Origin: Thelonectria olida
Lineage: Eukaryota > Ascomycota > Sordariomycetes > Hypocreales > Nectriaceae
Assembly (NCBI GenBank): GCA_020736575.1
Contig: JAGPYM010000008.1
Coordinates: 992,001 to 1,056,000, forward strand
Length of the DNA stretch: 64,000 nt
Reading direction: 5' to 3'
A program made the translations under genes and the position numbers. Each line of letters begins with the position of its first letter. Position 1 is the stretch's first letter. Below, in pieces: positions 19,080-30,831 of this stretch. The notes under the pieces are model-generated. The model did no database searches. It saw only the letters and a program-made list of their open reading frames with translations, and was not told the origin of the DNA.

Positions 19080-22000
19080 TCACTTTGCTCCAATAAATTC
19101 ATACCGAAGACAGCCAGCATCGATATATCCGCCCACTCCACCATTGCCAGTACCTAATATACGGTTAGTTAAGTGCCCAGAACCATCTTCGGTATAAGCA
19201 TCAAAAGAAATCGTAAACTTACAGTCACTGTAGGCGTTTTCCATAATTTGTTCACAGCTTGGGCCGTCCTGACCGATCGGGCTCATGACATTCTGGCTGT
19301 CAACTTCGGTCTCACACCCGTCGAGCCACGTGATAATATAGCGATATGAAATGTCGCCGCTGTCTCGGAACAGTTCGTCCATAGGATCATCATCCGGTCC
19401 GATGGCCTTTGCCCTGTCCTTGGCTAGGCTCACGTCTCCGCAAAAGTTCCGAGCATAGCCAGATTGAGAGCTGCCGTCGACATCACCGTGGCTGGGGAAC
19501 TCGCCTTCGTCTGCGCACACTAGAGCCTTCGTCTCGAGAGGCGTGAGGGGATCTTCTGTCGATGTGGGTGGTTGCTCAGTTGTCGTTTCCTGCTCGGTTG
19601 TCGTTTCCCGCTCGGTTGTTGTCTCGGGCGCGCTGGTCGTCTCTGTATTCACCCACGAGACACATGTTGGGTTTTCCTCACAGGCATTTGAGCCACCCGA
19701 TCCCACGCATCGCGTCACGGTTGATGTTTCGGCACATGAACTGCCTTTAGGAGTCGAGATTGTTACCTCGGGGGCGTTTGTGAGAGTCGGCATGGCCTCG
19801 GTCGTGGTGCTCTCATCAGTCGTGGTGCTCGTGTCGCTGGTGGTTGTGGACGAGGGCAGTGGAATCTCGCACACTGCGCCATCAGTCTGCCGACGCTGGT
19901 TGTTGGGGTTCCATTGGCAAGCCCGCTCGTCCAGCTCAAGGCCGTTCCAGATTCCGTTTCGTTCCTGGAGCCCGTCGACGTCGTTGAAACCAAGCTTGCC
20001 TCGAGACCAGCTCTTGTCTAGGATGTACTGTCTGATGCCGGCCGCGGAAGCGGGAACAGTCGTGCCGTCGTCATTCTTGAGGATGCCGAGTTGTGCCCTC
20101 TTGAGTAAGCTTGCAGCGAGCCCCGTTGTGATTGCCGAGGCTGGAGCGATAGGTAAGCAGAAGGATATGTTAGCAATGCGCGTGAAACTTACCGATTGAC
20201 GAGCCACTGGTTCTCTTGTAATACCCGCCCCCGCCCCATTGATTCGAGTTTCCCTCCGCGGCTTGCACTAAGTGACCAGGAGCGTAGACATGCGGCAGAC
20301 CTTGGGCCAGGTCAGTACTGCCATAGCCAAGGACGCCGTCCCCTGGCTCGTCTGGCTGCACAGCACCCACAACAAGAAGCTCTGGTATACGCAAGGAATC
20401 GTCCCTTTTCGCATAATTTTGCGGCCAACCATCGATGGTGCTCTTTCCCGGTTCATTGCCCGAGCCTGTGATGACAAGCATCCCCTTCTCGACGATGCTC
20501 TGGATAATGGTATGAAGTCGCCACTCAAATCCAAACGACTGATCGATGGGTTCGCCATTGATCAAGAGGGGGTCCGCTGTACCATCTCCCTTTAAACGAT
20601 AGAAGGCCGGCCTGATGTAGTAGTGTGCCAGGAGCAACACGCCATTTGCTCCGCCGTCATTAGCTAGTCGCTCATCGATGGCTGCAATGGTGTCGATAAA
20701 GTCCTCCTGTGTCCAATAGCCTATGTTGTTCCGGCGAGGGAGACGGGCAAGGTGAGGCTTGATACTCTTGGCGACCCCGAGCGTCTTCCCAGCAATTACA
20801 CTAGTCATGCTTGTTCCGTGAGATTTCCCCTTGGTTTTCAGGTCGACATCCGTTTGGGAGTCGTCTTCGCGTGCAACGCCATCGTAGTCGGGCACCTTGA
20901 TGAGCCAATCGACCCTGTCACGGCTCCAATGGTCAAACTCCTATTTAGTCTTGTTAGCATAAGCCATCTCATACAGAATGGTCATTCTTACCGGGTGCTC
21001 GATTGTAAGACCTGAATCCATGATCCAAACATCGATATCCTTGCCGTCGCTGTCGTCAAAGTAGTAACGGTCCCGGACTTTGGAAAATGGCGTTCGAGGT
21101 TCCGTGTCCGGCCAGGAAATGTAGCTCAGCTGAGGAAGAACATCTTCTTGCCACTTGAGCGAGGTGGTTGGGTCGTAGCATGGGTAAGCGTCATTGTCAC
21201 ATTGTTCTAGAACGGAAGCAACCTGGTAACATGTCAGATCTTCACTCTAGACTGAATGAATGTCAGGCCACTTACGCTATCGTGCTTTCGAATCTCCTCT
21301 GCCTGGTCAAAGGTCAAGGGCAGGCGCCAATAGTTCATCCCAAGGTACTTGGTGCTGGAGGCGTAAAGGTCGGCTTCCTTTTCCACGAGTCCTGTGAGAA
21401 GTTGCTGCACTTCAGCGACCAAGCTTTCATTTCTGCCCTCGCGTGGATACACCACGTGAGGGATTGGCGTCCCAGTGGCCGTCTCGGTTGAAGAAGTCGT
21501 CTGCGTGGCGCTTGCATCTTGGACCTTGCAACCATAAATTGTCCCGCATGTAGATATTACCTGCGTGGTAGTCGTGACAGTAGCGGTCTGGGATACGGAA
21601 ACACCGAAGGATGTTCTGGTGAGACAAATCTCTGCCGAGTCTGTCTCGCATGTTTCTTTGGGACCAGTTGGTTCGGGTGGGAACGTGGGCATGCGATCAG
21701 GGCCGATGGTATATGAGGGCCAAGTGGGCAAAGGTCCCTTGATATCAACCGTGATTCCAGGAGGAAACGAAATCGCTGGGGGAGGCCCGGGTGGGTGAGG
21801 TCCAGGAGGGTTCACGATAACCCAACCGAAGATGTCATAGTCTTCCCAACGAAGACAAAAGTTGAAGAACCACAAGTTGCAAGGGATGACACTGCCGGTA
21901 TCGGTCGGCTTGGGGTTATCCACAGGCGTTGTAATAGGAATGATGATACCGCCCTCCTCTGTTGTCGTAGTCGGTGGTGCAGTGGTCGTTGGTTCATTGG

Positions 22001-23889
22001 ATGCCGGAGGCTTAATGGTCGTCACCTGGCCATCGGGGAGAGTGGTGACCACGCCAGTTGAGGTAACGCTCGTCTCGCCCACATCAGACGACGGGGGAGG
22101 CACGCTACTAGTCTTAGTACCAGGCACAACTGAGGTATCGAGAGTTGTGTCTTGGACTGACGAAGGAGGGATGGTGCTTGAAGGAAGCACCGTGGTGACT
22201 TGGCCATCGGGCAGAGTCGTAACAACTCCAGGAGGGGTAGTTGGGCTCTCAGTTGCAACTTGACTTGTTGGTGGAACGTTGGAGCTATTCTCAGAAGAAA
22301 CTTGGGTCGTCCGAGTCGCCGTCTCTGATTGATCCGGTGGCACAACGGTAGAGACGCCACCGTCGGAGTTGGTAATAACAGTTGCGGACGCAGGTGGTTG
22401 GCTGTTCTCGCCCGATCCCGTTGGGGAAGATGGCAAAGTAGTTGTCACTTGGCCGTCTGAGTTTGTAACGACACCAGTTGTCTGTTCGGTTTGCGAAGAT
22501 TCAGACAGCGGAACAGTCGAGACGACTCCATTAGAGTTGGTAATAACAGTTGCCGAGACTGGAGGTCGACTCGTCACCCCTGTTCCCGAAGAACCAGGTG
22601 GCAGGATGGTAGTAACCTGACCATCGCTGTTCGTAGTAACAATTAGGGTAGCACTTGATACTCCCGAGGGATCCCCAGAGGGGATGTCGGTTGATTGCCC
22701 GGGTCCCAATGTACCAGTAGGCAGGATAGTGGTAACATCGCCTTCTGAATTTGTGATGACTGTTGCCGACGCAGGGGGGGGAATGGTGCTAATCTCACCA
22801 TCGGAGTTGGTAATGACGGTTGCTGATGCAGGAGGTGGAATGGTGGTAACTTGACCATTGGAATTGGTAATGATGGTTCCAGTTGCAGGAGGCAGAGTCG
22901 TTACTTGGCCATCAGAGTTGGTAGTGACGATTGGGACGAGACTCGTGGCCGCCGAAGTATCTCCAGGAGGGGCTTGAGAGGCATTGCCAGTTCCGGGAGA
23001 GCTTGTGGGAGTGATGACTGTGACTTGGCCGTCTGAGTTGGTGGTTGTAATCTGAGGTGGTTTGCCATCGGAAGCTGTAGAAAGCCCAGAGCTGCCGGTG
23101 CCAGGACCCGTAGTCCCGCCAGGCGGTCCATTAGTTCCCTTTGTGCCCGTTACTTGTGAGCCGGTGGGAAGAATAGTGGTGGCCTGTCCATCTCGGTTGG
23201 TGGTGGTGATTGGCGCCGAAACACCAGCATGTGTCGTCGGTGTTTCCTCGTCTGTACCCGTTGGGTTGTTGGCGGAAGAAACTATTGTTGAAGCTTGACC
23301 ACCAGGATGACTAGTCGTGGGGTGTCCAGGAATCGAGTTTGAACTCCCTGAAAGACCCTCAGTGACTGTCGAGGAAACGGGATCTTGGGGGTGCTCCGAC
23401 ATGGCAGTTGTTGAAGTTCCTGAGCCAGACCCAGGCCCAGTATGGGTACTAGGCTCGGAGGAAGGGACTTCAGAACCCGGCTCAATTGTCTTGGTAACTT
23501 GGGTCACGACGGTGGTTACAGGCTTGACAATTGTGGTGAGAAAGGTGCTGCACTGGGTTGCGGTAGGTGGACGACAGAAGCCATCCGAGTAACACTTCCA
23601 GCCCTCCCTGCAGCATCCTTTGCCACAGCATTCTTTGTCTATGCGGGGTTCTCGTTAGCCACCGAGCAATGCAGTAACAAGGAGTTCAGGACGTACTGTG
23701 CGGACAGATGTGACTTTTGCGGGAGTATGGCTGCGTGCAACATTTCTCGTGTCTGCGCAGCGGGAAGCATCTGTTGTGATAGAGGCAGTGTCCCGGTTGG
23801 CAGCCCACGCCGTAGTCATCATGGTGACTGTGCGCTTCTGCCAGGCCGAAGAGCAGCACTGGAGTAAAGAGGAGAGTCGCCAACCGCAT
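19080..23889 (-). CDS. Large secreted subtilisin-like serine protease (S8) with Thr/Ser-rich repeat region
   Basis: Six exons (23889-23697, 23638-21276, 21222-20992, 20940-20193, 20140-19223, 19153-19080) give 1508 residues. Residues 1-19 are a signal peptide (MRLATLLFTPVLLFGLAEA). A Cys-rich module of about 80 residues follows (CCTQPYS, ECCGKGCCREGWKC). Residues about 120-630 are Thr/Ser/Pro-rich imperfect repeats of the type TVITNSDGQVTTIPP, probably heavily O-glycosylated. The protease domain has Asp921 (WIMDSGL), His970 (GKSHGTSM), the oxyanion Asn in ITGSGNEPG and Ser1177 in GSSIA, so the triad is complete. The C terminus has a second TTE-rich linker and a small Cys-containing module ending GGVGGYIDAGCLRYEF. 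The last intron (69 nt, GTAAGT donor, CTAAC branch) is in frame without a stop, so it could be missed. The domain order suggests a wall-associated or secreted enzyme; the substrate is unknown. Confidence 0.88.
21990..23240 (-). repeat. Imperfect tandem repeat coding for TNSDGQVTT-type units
   Basis: At least 14 diverged copies of a unit of roughly 17-35 codons with the core (V/I)(T/I)TN(S)DG(Q/E/V)(V/I)(T/S)T(I/V)(L)PP lie in exon 2 of the secreted protease. Copies TVITNSDGEISTIPPPASA and TVITNSNGQVTTIPPPASA are nearly identical at about 22740-22880, which points to recent unit duplication. Confidence 0.85.
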
Positions 23890-24847
23890 GGTGAAGTTTT
23901 ACTCGCTCGTGGTCTCGACTAGAGTCTCCCGAAGAGTCAAGCCTGTCCAACGTTCTTATAGGGTGTCTTGGGGACATGTTTACTACACTGAATCTGCCCA
24001 AATATAGGCTTCTACAATTCCAAAGTGAACAATATGCCTCATGATGCAGGTTCGAGTGCTGTACGAGGTTTGAGGAATGTTGTTGGTTGTCTTCTGAATC
24101 CTATTCCTACGAGTAAATGAAAAAGCCAAAGTAGCCCAGACAACTCGACCAACAAGACCAGATAGAAACCCCCGTATCGAAGCCTAGGGGCCGTTTCATA
24201 ACCTCAGCTGCAAGGAACCGGACCACAAAAATGTGCTGCGGCTGGGGGGGCGATGCAGGCTCAGCCCGTTACAGATTTATGCTTAGCAGACAATTCCTCG
24301 TTCCCGAATCCTTCACGGCTCAGCTCCGTCATCCATACTGACGAAGAACAACCCAACCAACCGACCAACCATGGACATGCCAACGGGTGCATGATGCAAG
24401 CCACATTCTCCGAGGTTAATAAGTGAGCTTAATATCGCCATCCAAGCCAACAGAAGCACTTCCTCAACCAATCGTGTACTCAGTGTCGGTGAGGCGGTGC
24501 AGGAAAATGCAGCCCATCGAAAATTACCAATTAGCCTGTCGCAGCAGCTGGGATGGTGCTCCTTTGGGCTTTTGGTAGTGCTCTTTTTGGTAGTGGCCGG
24601 AAACATGGCACCTTGACGATACAGCATTCTACCATATGATCTGAGTGATTGCCCACGGGAACATGGTCACAGTCGAATGTGCTCAGCCCATCCATAACTC
24701 ACTCGGACCGTAACGTCATGAGATGAGGCAGTGCCAGCAGCACGTGACACCTCAGGATGATTCAGAAAAATCAATTCTGCAGCCAACAGTCCACGACGAG
24801 ATCAGGCACGAGATGGGACAGTTCTTCCCAACCACATGCACGCCGAA
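23890..24847. other. Intergenic region, divergent protease and Ras-like promoters
   Basis: 958 bases between two diverging starts. No gene or repeat seen. Short frames on both strands lack protein character. Confidence 0.5.
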
Positions 24848-25595
24848 ATGTCGGATCCGTCGATGCCCCCGGAACACGCATCCGCCATCAGAGACTACCT
24901 GTCCCAGAACCAGCAAGTCTCTGTCAGAGTCCCAGTCTTGGGCAAAGAGTATAGCGGCCGTCGTGGTGTAATACAACGGGTTCGTCCTTGCATCCTTGCA
25001 AAACACTCTGAGCTAATCTGTTCGCAAGCTTGTCTATGACCACGATGATTATGGCCCTGATGGGGGCGACATTGGCGAAGACAGCATGCGCATCCAGATT
25101 GACGGCCACCCCGTCGTAGTTGAACTTTGCATGTACATTGGCGCAGAAGAGGACTCCTGCTACCAGCGATTTGTCCGTGCTGGGGACGCGTTTCTGCTCG
25201 TGTATGACGTCGCCAAGCGAGATAGCTTTGAATCTGCTGTGAGAACGCACAGAGAACTCCTTGGTCCCGAGCAACAACAAGGGAAACCCGTGTGGGTGTG
25301 TGCGACCAGGTCGGATCGGCCACCCAAGGACTGGGTCGTGTCTGCGCAAGAGGGCTCCGAGTTTAGTAGAACAATCGGAGCGCGGTTCCTAAGTGTTTCG
25401 AGCAAGACTGGACAGGGACTGGACGAAGCATTTGTTGGTCAGATAGTACGCAAGGCACTCCTTAACCGCGTCCTCATAAGCCCAGCAGGACCTGGACAGG
25501 ACCTGCATCCGAAATCCCCACAGGAAGCATCTTGTCTACCTCTTTTCAGGGTCCGAAATAAGCTACGAGGCATTTTGAACAAGAAGGCGTTATAA
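24848..25595 (+). CDS. Divergent Ras-like small GTPase fold protein, probably not a conventional GTPase
   Basis: Two exons (24848-24979, 25029-25595) give 232 residues. The order follows Ras: a P-loop position (VPVLGKEYSGRRGVIQ), then LVYDHDDYGPD...IGEDSMRIQIDG matching the switch I/beta-2 region, then FVRAGDAFLLVYDVAKRDSFE, which closely resembles the Ras beta-4/alpha-3 block, then VWVCATRSDRP at the NKxD position and FLSVSSKTGQGLDEAF at the SAK position. Key residues differ: G1 has GRR in place of GK(S/T), the DxxGQ of switch II is replaced (ELCMYIGAEEDS), and NKxD is TRSD. There is no C-terminal CaaX; it ends in NKKAL. The intron (49 nt, GTTCGT...GCAAG) was set by the phase needed to join the P-loop and switch I blocks. 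The fold family is fairly clear, but GTP binding is doubtful. It lies directly upstream of a degenerate Cdc23 copy on the same strand. Confidence 0.7.
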
Positions 25596-25821
25596 TTTGG
25601 CTGCGTTGGAATTTCAAGACTGAATCAAGACTTCATCGTGCTCGTTTGCCTCAAATGCTACTACCTTTATAGTCCCAGATGAGTCGTTCCAGCCACACTT
25701 GAGATGTGGCGCGAGCACGCGTGACCAAGCCACAGTCTGTCTCTACCCCACCACCCTGCTTCCATTGCCTCATCCACGCTGATCTCCCGTGGGCAGATCC
25801 ACTGCATCAACAACAAACGCC

Positions 25822-27857
25822 ATGGGTGACCTGTGGCATCCCCAACTTGGGGAAATCCGACGTTCGTTGCAGCAGGCTGTCGTAAGCTGTTCAGAGAGAT
25901 GTCTGTATCAATCTGCCAAGTGGTATGTCAAGCCCCCCATCCGTCGCAGAGATACCATGTTGACGATTTTGTCAGGGCTGCCGAACTGCTGAATGGACTC
26001 CCAGATGAACCACCTCTGGAACTCATTCCAAACCTCATTGCACCATCAGACCCAGTCGAGAAACGCCTGGAAGCAAGAGAGCTCCACAGGTATCTGGCGG
26101 CCAAATCTTTCTTTGACTGTAAAGAATACTTGCGATGCGCCGCCGTTTTCCTACCCCCCGGTTTCTCGGAATACGCCACCGATTCACTCAAGCCAGATCT
26201 TGCCCTCGCGAGCCCATTCGTAGATTTCGTACTATCCGGAATCAGCCAGAAGAGCCTGTTCCTTGCATTGTACGCCCTCATGCTTGCTGGCGAAAAGGAA
26301 AAGACTGAGACCATTGGCCGGGTTCTCGGCGAAACTGACTACCACTCTATCGTGAACGAGCAGCTACCCTTCATAAAATGTCTCCTAGACGTTTGGTTTC
26401 GGCCAGCACGGAAGGACAGCCCAAATTTCGGCCCTAGTCAAGGCTGGTTGGAATACCTGTTTCGTCCCTCCTCGTCCCCTCCCAAGCGTCAACAAAGCTA
26501 ACCGTTGTTTAGTTATGGAGTTGTTTTGGCTAAAGTTGATTAGGATGACTCGGCCGAGACCTACCTCATTCAAAGCGTCAAGTTGAATCCGTGGCACTGG
26601 GGTGCATGGCACGAGCTATGCGACTTGGTCTGTGATGCGAAGCATGTAAGATGTTGCCTCATTGACCGGGCAAGGTAAGGATGGAAGCTAATCGTGATCA
26701 AGTTCAAATCGATTCAATCTCAGCTCCAGCCAACCATCATGGGCTACATATTTTCTATCTTCTGCCAGCAGGAGCTTCACAAAAGATCTAGTGTGATGAT
26801 GACTGAGCTCTCTCAGCTTCAGAACATTTTCCCCGGAAGCCTCTTTCTTCAAGGCCAACGAGCTTTGGTACACTATCGCATGAAGGGTAAGTCCACAGAT
26901 GTTTTCTTTTCACATAGTCTAATTGGCTTCCTAGAGTTCGAAGAAGCTCGCTCCCTATTCACGACTATGATCTTGAAAGACCCAAGAAACGTCGAGTTTC
27001 TGAGTCATCATTCCAACCTTCTACACACTCTCGAATTATACGACCAGATGTCGTTTCTGGCTTTAGTTGCTTCATCCATCGAGCGTAATCGGCCAGAAGC
27101 GTTTTATGTCATTGGAAACTACCATTCCCTCATTTCACGCCATGTGGAAGCCGTCAACTGCTTTCAGCAAGCCTTGCTCCTTGACCGCGGTTTCTCTCAA
27201 GCATGGACCTTGCTAGGATACGAGTACTTCCAACTGCAAAAGCCCGAGGTAGCAGTGGACTGCTATCATCGTGCACTCAAGCTTAACCCAAAGGACTACC
27301 GAGCCTTCATTGGCCTTGGTAAAGTTCACGAATCCTCGAATCATAGCCTGTTTGCTCACTTCGAGTATCTGCGAGCGCTCAAACTACGACCAAGAGACGC
27401 ATACATATGGAAGTTGCTGCATGACGTCTTGGCCTCCCAGCCAATGCTACCCGCGGACATGATCTTCCCACCAAGCACCGTCACTGACATACAGCCTCTA
27501 ACCTCTGCTTTGGAAACGGCAACAGCCGATCCCATGTACTCATCGTTCAAGACTGTCGAGCTTCTCTTTGAGCTAGGCAGAATTCAGTTGGGACGGGGAG
27601 ATCACCAAGGCGGCATAAGCCTCCTGGAGCTCTGCTTATCGGTATATTTGACAATACAGAGACCCAACGATGCAGAAGCGGACGCATTCAAGTACATAAA
27701 GGAGTCTATTGTTTCCCAGGTTCGGCAAGTTTTGGCAACATGGACACTGGAAAGGCGAGAGATGGCAATTACCCGACGTGCCTTCTCTCAACAGATGCAA
27801 TCTTCCGAACCAGCGGAGCCTCGGCTTCTTTACTCATCGCAAAGACGCAGGCTCTGA
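25822..27857 (+). pseudogene. Divergent copy of APC/C subunit Cdc23/Apc8 with one in-frame TAG
   Basis: Five exons (25822-25922, 25976-26458, 26513-26645, 26703-26886, 26935-27857) join in frame over 608 codons. The N terminus VVSCSERCLYQSAKWAAELL, the block GWLEYLYGVVLAK, and the TPR segments around FYVIGNYHSLISRHVEAVNC, LDRGFSQAWTLLGYEY and KDYRAFIGLGKVHE identify Apc8, a TPR scaffold subunit of the anaphase-promoting complex. Codon 205 (26541-26543) is TAG within a conserved stretch (VLAKVD, stop, DDSAETYLIQS). All four introns keep good signals, and no alternative splice that removes the stop keeps the frame. The C-terminal TPR region is shorter and poorly conserved. Because Apc8 is essential in yeasts, the functional gene is presumably elsewhere and this is a decaying paralogue. 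A base error at 26541 or readthrough are alternatives. Confidence 0.75.
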
Positions 27858-28789
27858 GAGTTTAGAAACGAAGGGACGCTGATGAGCGGAATGGTAAGGG
27901 GCGCCTGAGGGACCCGAGTTTGAGGCCGATGACAATCTGTACAACGGTGGACCGTTCGGTGTTGCTTGATAATCCATCCATGTTACTCCGAGTGGGATAG
28001 TGGTCCCTATTTGACGCCTCCAGGTATCATATCGATGGGGAACGCCCCCCCCCCCCCCCCCTGGTAGGACGATGATGCTATATGTGGGCGAAATTTCGAG
28101 ATCAGCCCTGTAACCTCTGACGTGCTCGGCCTTCAGAGATGCATGTCTGTTTGAGACAACGGGCTGATATCTTTTGTTGCGACTGTTTCCGGAGGCTTAT
28201 TCCCGCTGTTTGACAGGGAGATTTGGGGCTACTGGTGAGATATCGAGTGATATCTATAGTCAATCGACATTTGCTATTTCCTTTTGGCACTGGCCTCTAT
28301 TGCTCTGGACAGCTCGACAAGTCAAGGTCCGGGAACCAGGTGGGGTCTGTCATGATCGACGGATATTGACCTGGAATGGGACAAATGGATACCTTGTCCC
28401 TTCGATTGCGAAGTGACTCAATCTGGGGTCTTGATGTCGAGACAGAGCATTGCGGGAGGGACACAATCTGGATGACGGTTAGGACAGGTCAACGTATTTT
28501 TGTTCCTGGTAGTCTAAATGAGAAGGCTAATGAGCGCCCATGTTTACAACGTTGCACCCGTTGCCACCTACCGCTCATGCGCAGGTGTAAGCACCTTCAG
28601 GCAACTGTTCCCTCTTCTTATCGTGGCTCGAGACGCATGGTTTACAAGCACGTCTTCTCTTTTCCCGCTGACGACATGGCATGACTGGCGATGCGGGCAC
28701 TGGTTATATATGGTCCCGGCTGTCGACATGTAAGTCATCAGACGTAGCTCGCTTGTGACAACCTCTCCTCTTCACACCCAACGCAAGAC
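27858..28789. other. Intergenic region upstream of MFS transporter
   Basis: 932 bases with no gene seen. It contains a 17-base C run at 28045-28061. The MFS promoter lies in the right part. Confidence 0.5.
28045..28061. repeat. Homopolymer C17 tract
   Basis: Seventeen consecutive C, about 190 bases after the Cdc23-like frame ends. Its length is likely unreliable in short-read assembly. Confidence 0.9.
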
Positions 28790-30831
28790 ATGATGACTAC
28801 AGAAACTATCACCAAGGACCGGTCGGTATATCCGGACTCGGACGGCAGCGAACAGAAAGCGTCACCGACAGTCGGCATAAGCGGCGTCGACGAAGTCAGT
28901 CCTCGAGATGAGAGGGCATTTCTATGGCGACTTGACCTAGGCTTCTTGACGATTGGGTTCCTAGGCTACATGTTCAAGTACATTGACCAAACAAACATCG
29001 TACGGCTCTTTCTATCTGCTTGTCGAAATTGGGTGTGGCATGTGTTGGGACTGATGGTTTCGACAGAGCAATGCGTATGTGTCTGGAATGAAAGAGGAGT
29101 TGAACATTCAAGGCGATGAATATAACTGGTTCACCACCTACTTTAAGTAAGACGCACACTATCTCTCTTGCTTGTCTCTTTGGCCTGAGCTGACAAGTCT
29201 CGTAGTATTGGATACATGATCATGCTATATCCGTCATGTGTTCTCATATCCTACATTGGACCTTCGAGATGGCTCCCAGCCTGTGAAGTACGTCTTGCAA
29301 CGCGGAAGCTGAATCACGACCTGACGCGTTGAGCAGTTGATCTGGGGTGTTTTGACCTGCTGTCTATCCCTTGTAACACATCCGAACCAGGTATTCGGCA
29401 TACGCTTCTTGGTCGGATTCTTTGAGGGCACAACGTGGCCTGCATACTTTACCATGATCAGGCACGTTCCGATCTGAGGAGTGGCTAGCATGTCCCGGTG
29501 GCTGACCTGATTGCTGTTTTATTAGTCAATGGTATCTGCCACACGAGCTGGCGCTGCGAATGAGTCTTTACAACATCGCCCAGCCGACGGGTGCCATGTT
29601 GTCTGGAGCGATGCAGGGCGCGCTGTCGACGAATCTCGAGGGGGTCCTGGGCCGGTCTGGCTGGCGATGGGCGTTCATCATCAACGGAGTGTGCACCATC
29701 TTTGTTGCTTTGATCGCCTTCTTCCTCCTCCCTGGATATGTGAGCATCTATACACCCCTGAGGAAGTGTTTGAACTATAGGCTGAAGATTTGTGCAGCCT
29801 GAAAGCCAGAACCCCCTGTCCAAGTTTTATCTCAAGCCGCGTCACATCGGTTCGTATTTATCCCCTCATTATGACTGGCGGAGAGATTCTCACACATCTT
29901 ACGTTGAAGACATCGCTCTTGCACGCGCCCGTCGCATCGGGAGAAAGCCGCAGATTGGCATCACAGTGAAGAGCTTTCTTCACTGCTTTACCTTCTGGCA
30001 GCTGTGGGCTGTCGCCAGTGAGTTGTTTACCGTGAGTGAGTTTGACATGGCTTTGCATGTCTGACGATGGCAGTTTCTTGGCCCTTTGGCGGCAATTTCA
30101 CACCCGCTAGCTACTTCAATTTGTGGCTCAAGTCGCTGAAGAAGGACGATGGTAGTGCGAAGTAGTACGTGAATTCTTGTTGCAACAGCTGTGGGAATGA
30201 CTGGCTGACTGGATGTGATGCAGCTCCGTGGCCATGCTCAACTACCTCCCGATCGGTGGCCAGGCCATTCAACTGGTCTGCGAACTTCTCTTCAGCGGCC
30301 TGAGCGACTTCTTTGGGACGCGAATCCCGTTTTTACTGATTCACTCGGTGGGTTGTGCCCCCTTTGCAGAATGCAGCCTGTTGGCTAAACGTTTGCGTAG
30401 GCCATCAACATTACATCGCTGGCCATCTTGATTGTCCGACCCGAGAACGAGCACGTCCACATGGCTGGGTACTACATGAACTACGTCGGAGCGTACGTCT
30501 ACCTACAGTTATGGCTCCGGCGCCCTCTCTTGCTGACTCTTGTTGCAGCGTTGCCATGATGCTTCTGTGTTCCTGGGCGAGCGAGAACCTGCAAGACCAG
30601 CCCGAAGTTCGCGCCGTGCTATTCCCATCTGGCACCATCATCGCGTATGCGCTTTCTGCCTTTGTCCCGCTCGCCGCGTACCCTGCTTCCGAGGCGCCCG
30701 ACTGGAAGATCGGAGCCAAGCTGTACATGGGGTTCGCCGTGTTTGCTTTGTTTTTGAACGTGGGCATCTACTTTGGCTTTCGCAGAGAGGGACAGAAGAA
30801 GGAGAAGAAGCAGGGACAAGGGGACCAGTGA
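28790..30831 (+). CDS. MFS transporter, anion:cation symporter family (FEN2/Liz1 pantothenate type)
   Basis: Eleven exons (28790-28999, 29067-29146, 29206-29287, 29337-29461, 29526-29739, 29798-29849, 29910-30017, 30074-30164, 30224-30347, 30401-30492, 30549-30831) join to 486 residues. A hydrophilic N terminus leads into LDLGFLTIGFLGYMFKYIDQTNISNAYVSG (in two exons), the TM1 signature of this family. Others are FLVGFFEGTTWPAYFTMI, MSLYNIAQPTGAMLSGAMQG, RWAFIINGVCTIFVALIAFF and, late, LCSWASENLQDQPEVRAVL, typical of the FEN2/Liz1/biotin group. About 12 membrane segments are expected, in the plasma membrane. The likely substrate class is a small carboxylate such as pantothenate, inferred only from family. 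The intron after exon 4 has a GC donor (29462-29463), the only reading that keeps the conserved MISQWYLPHELALR junction. Confidence 0.88.
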
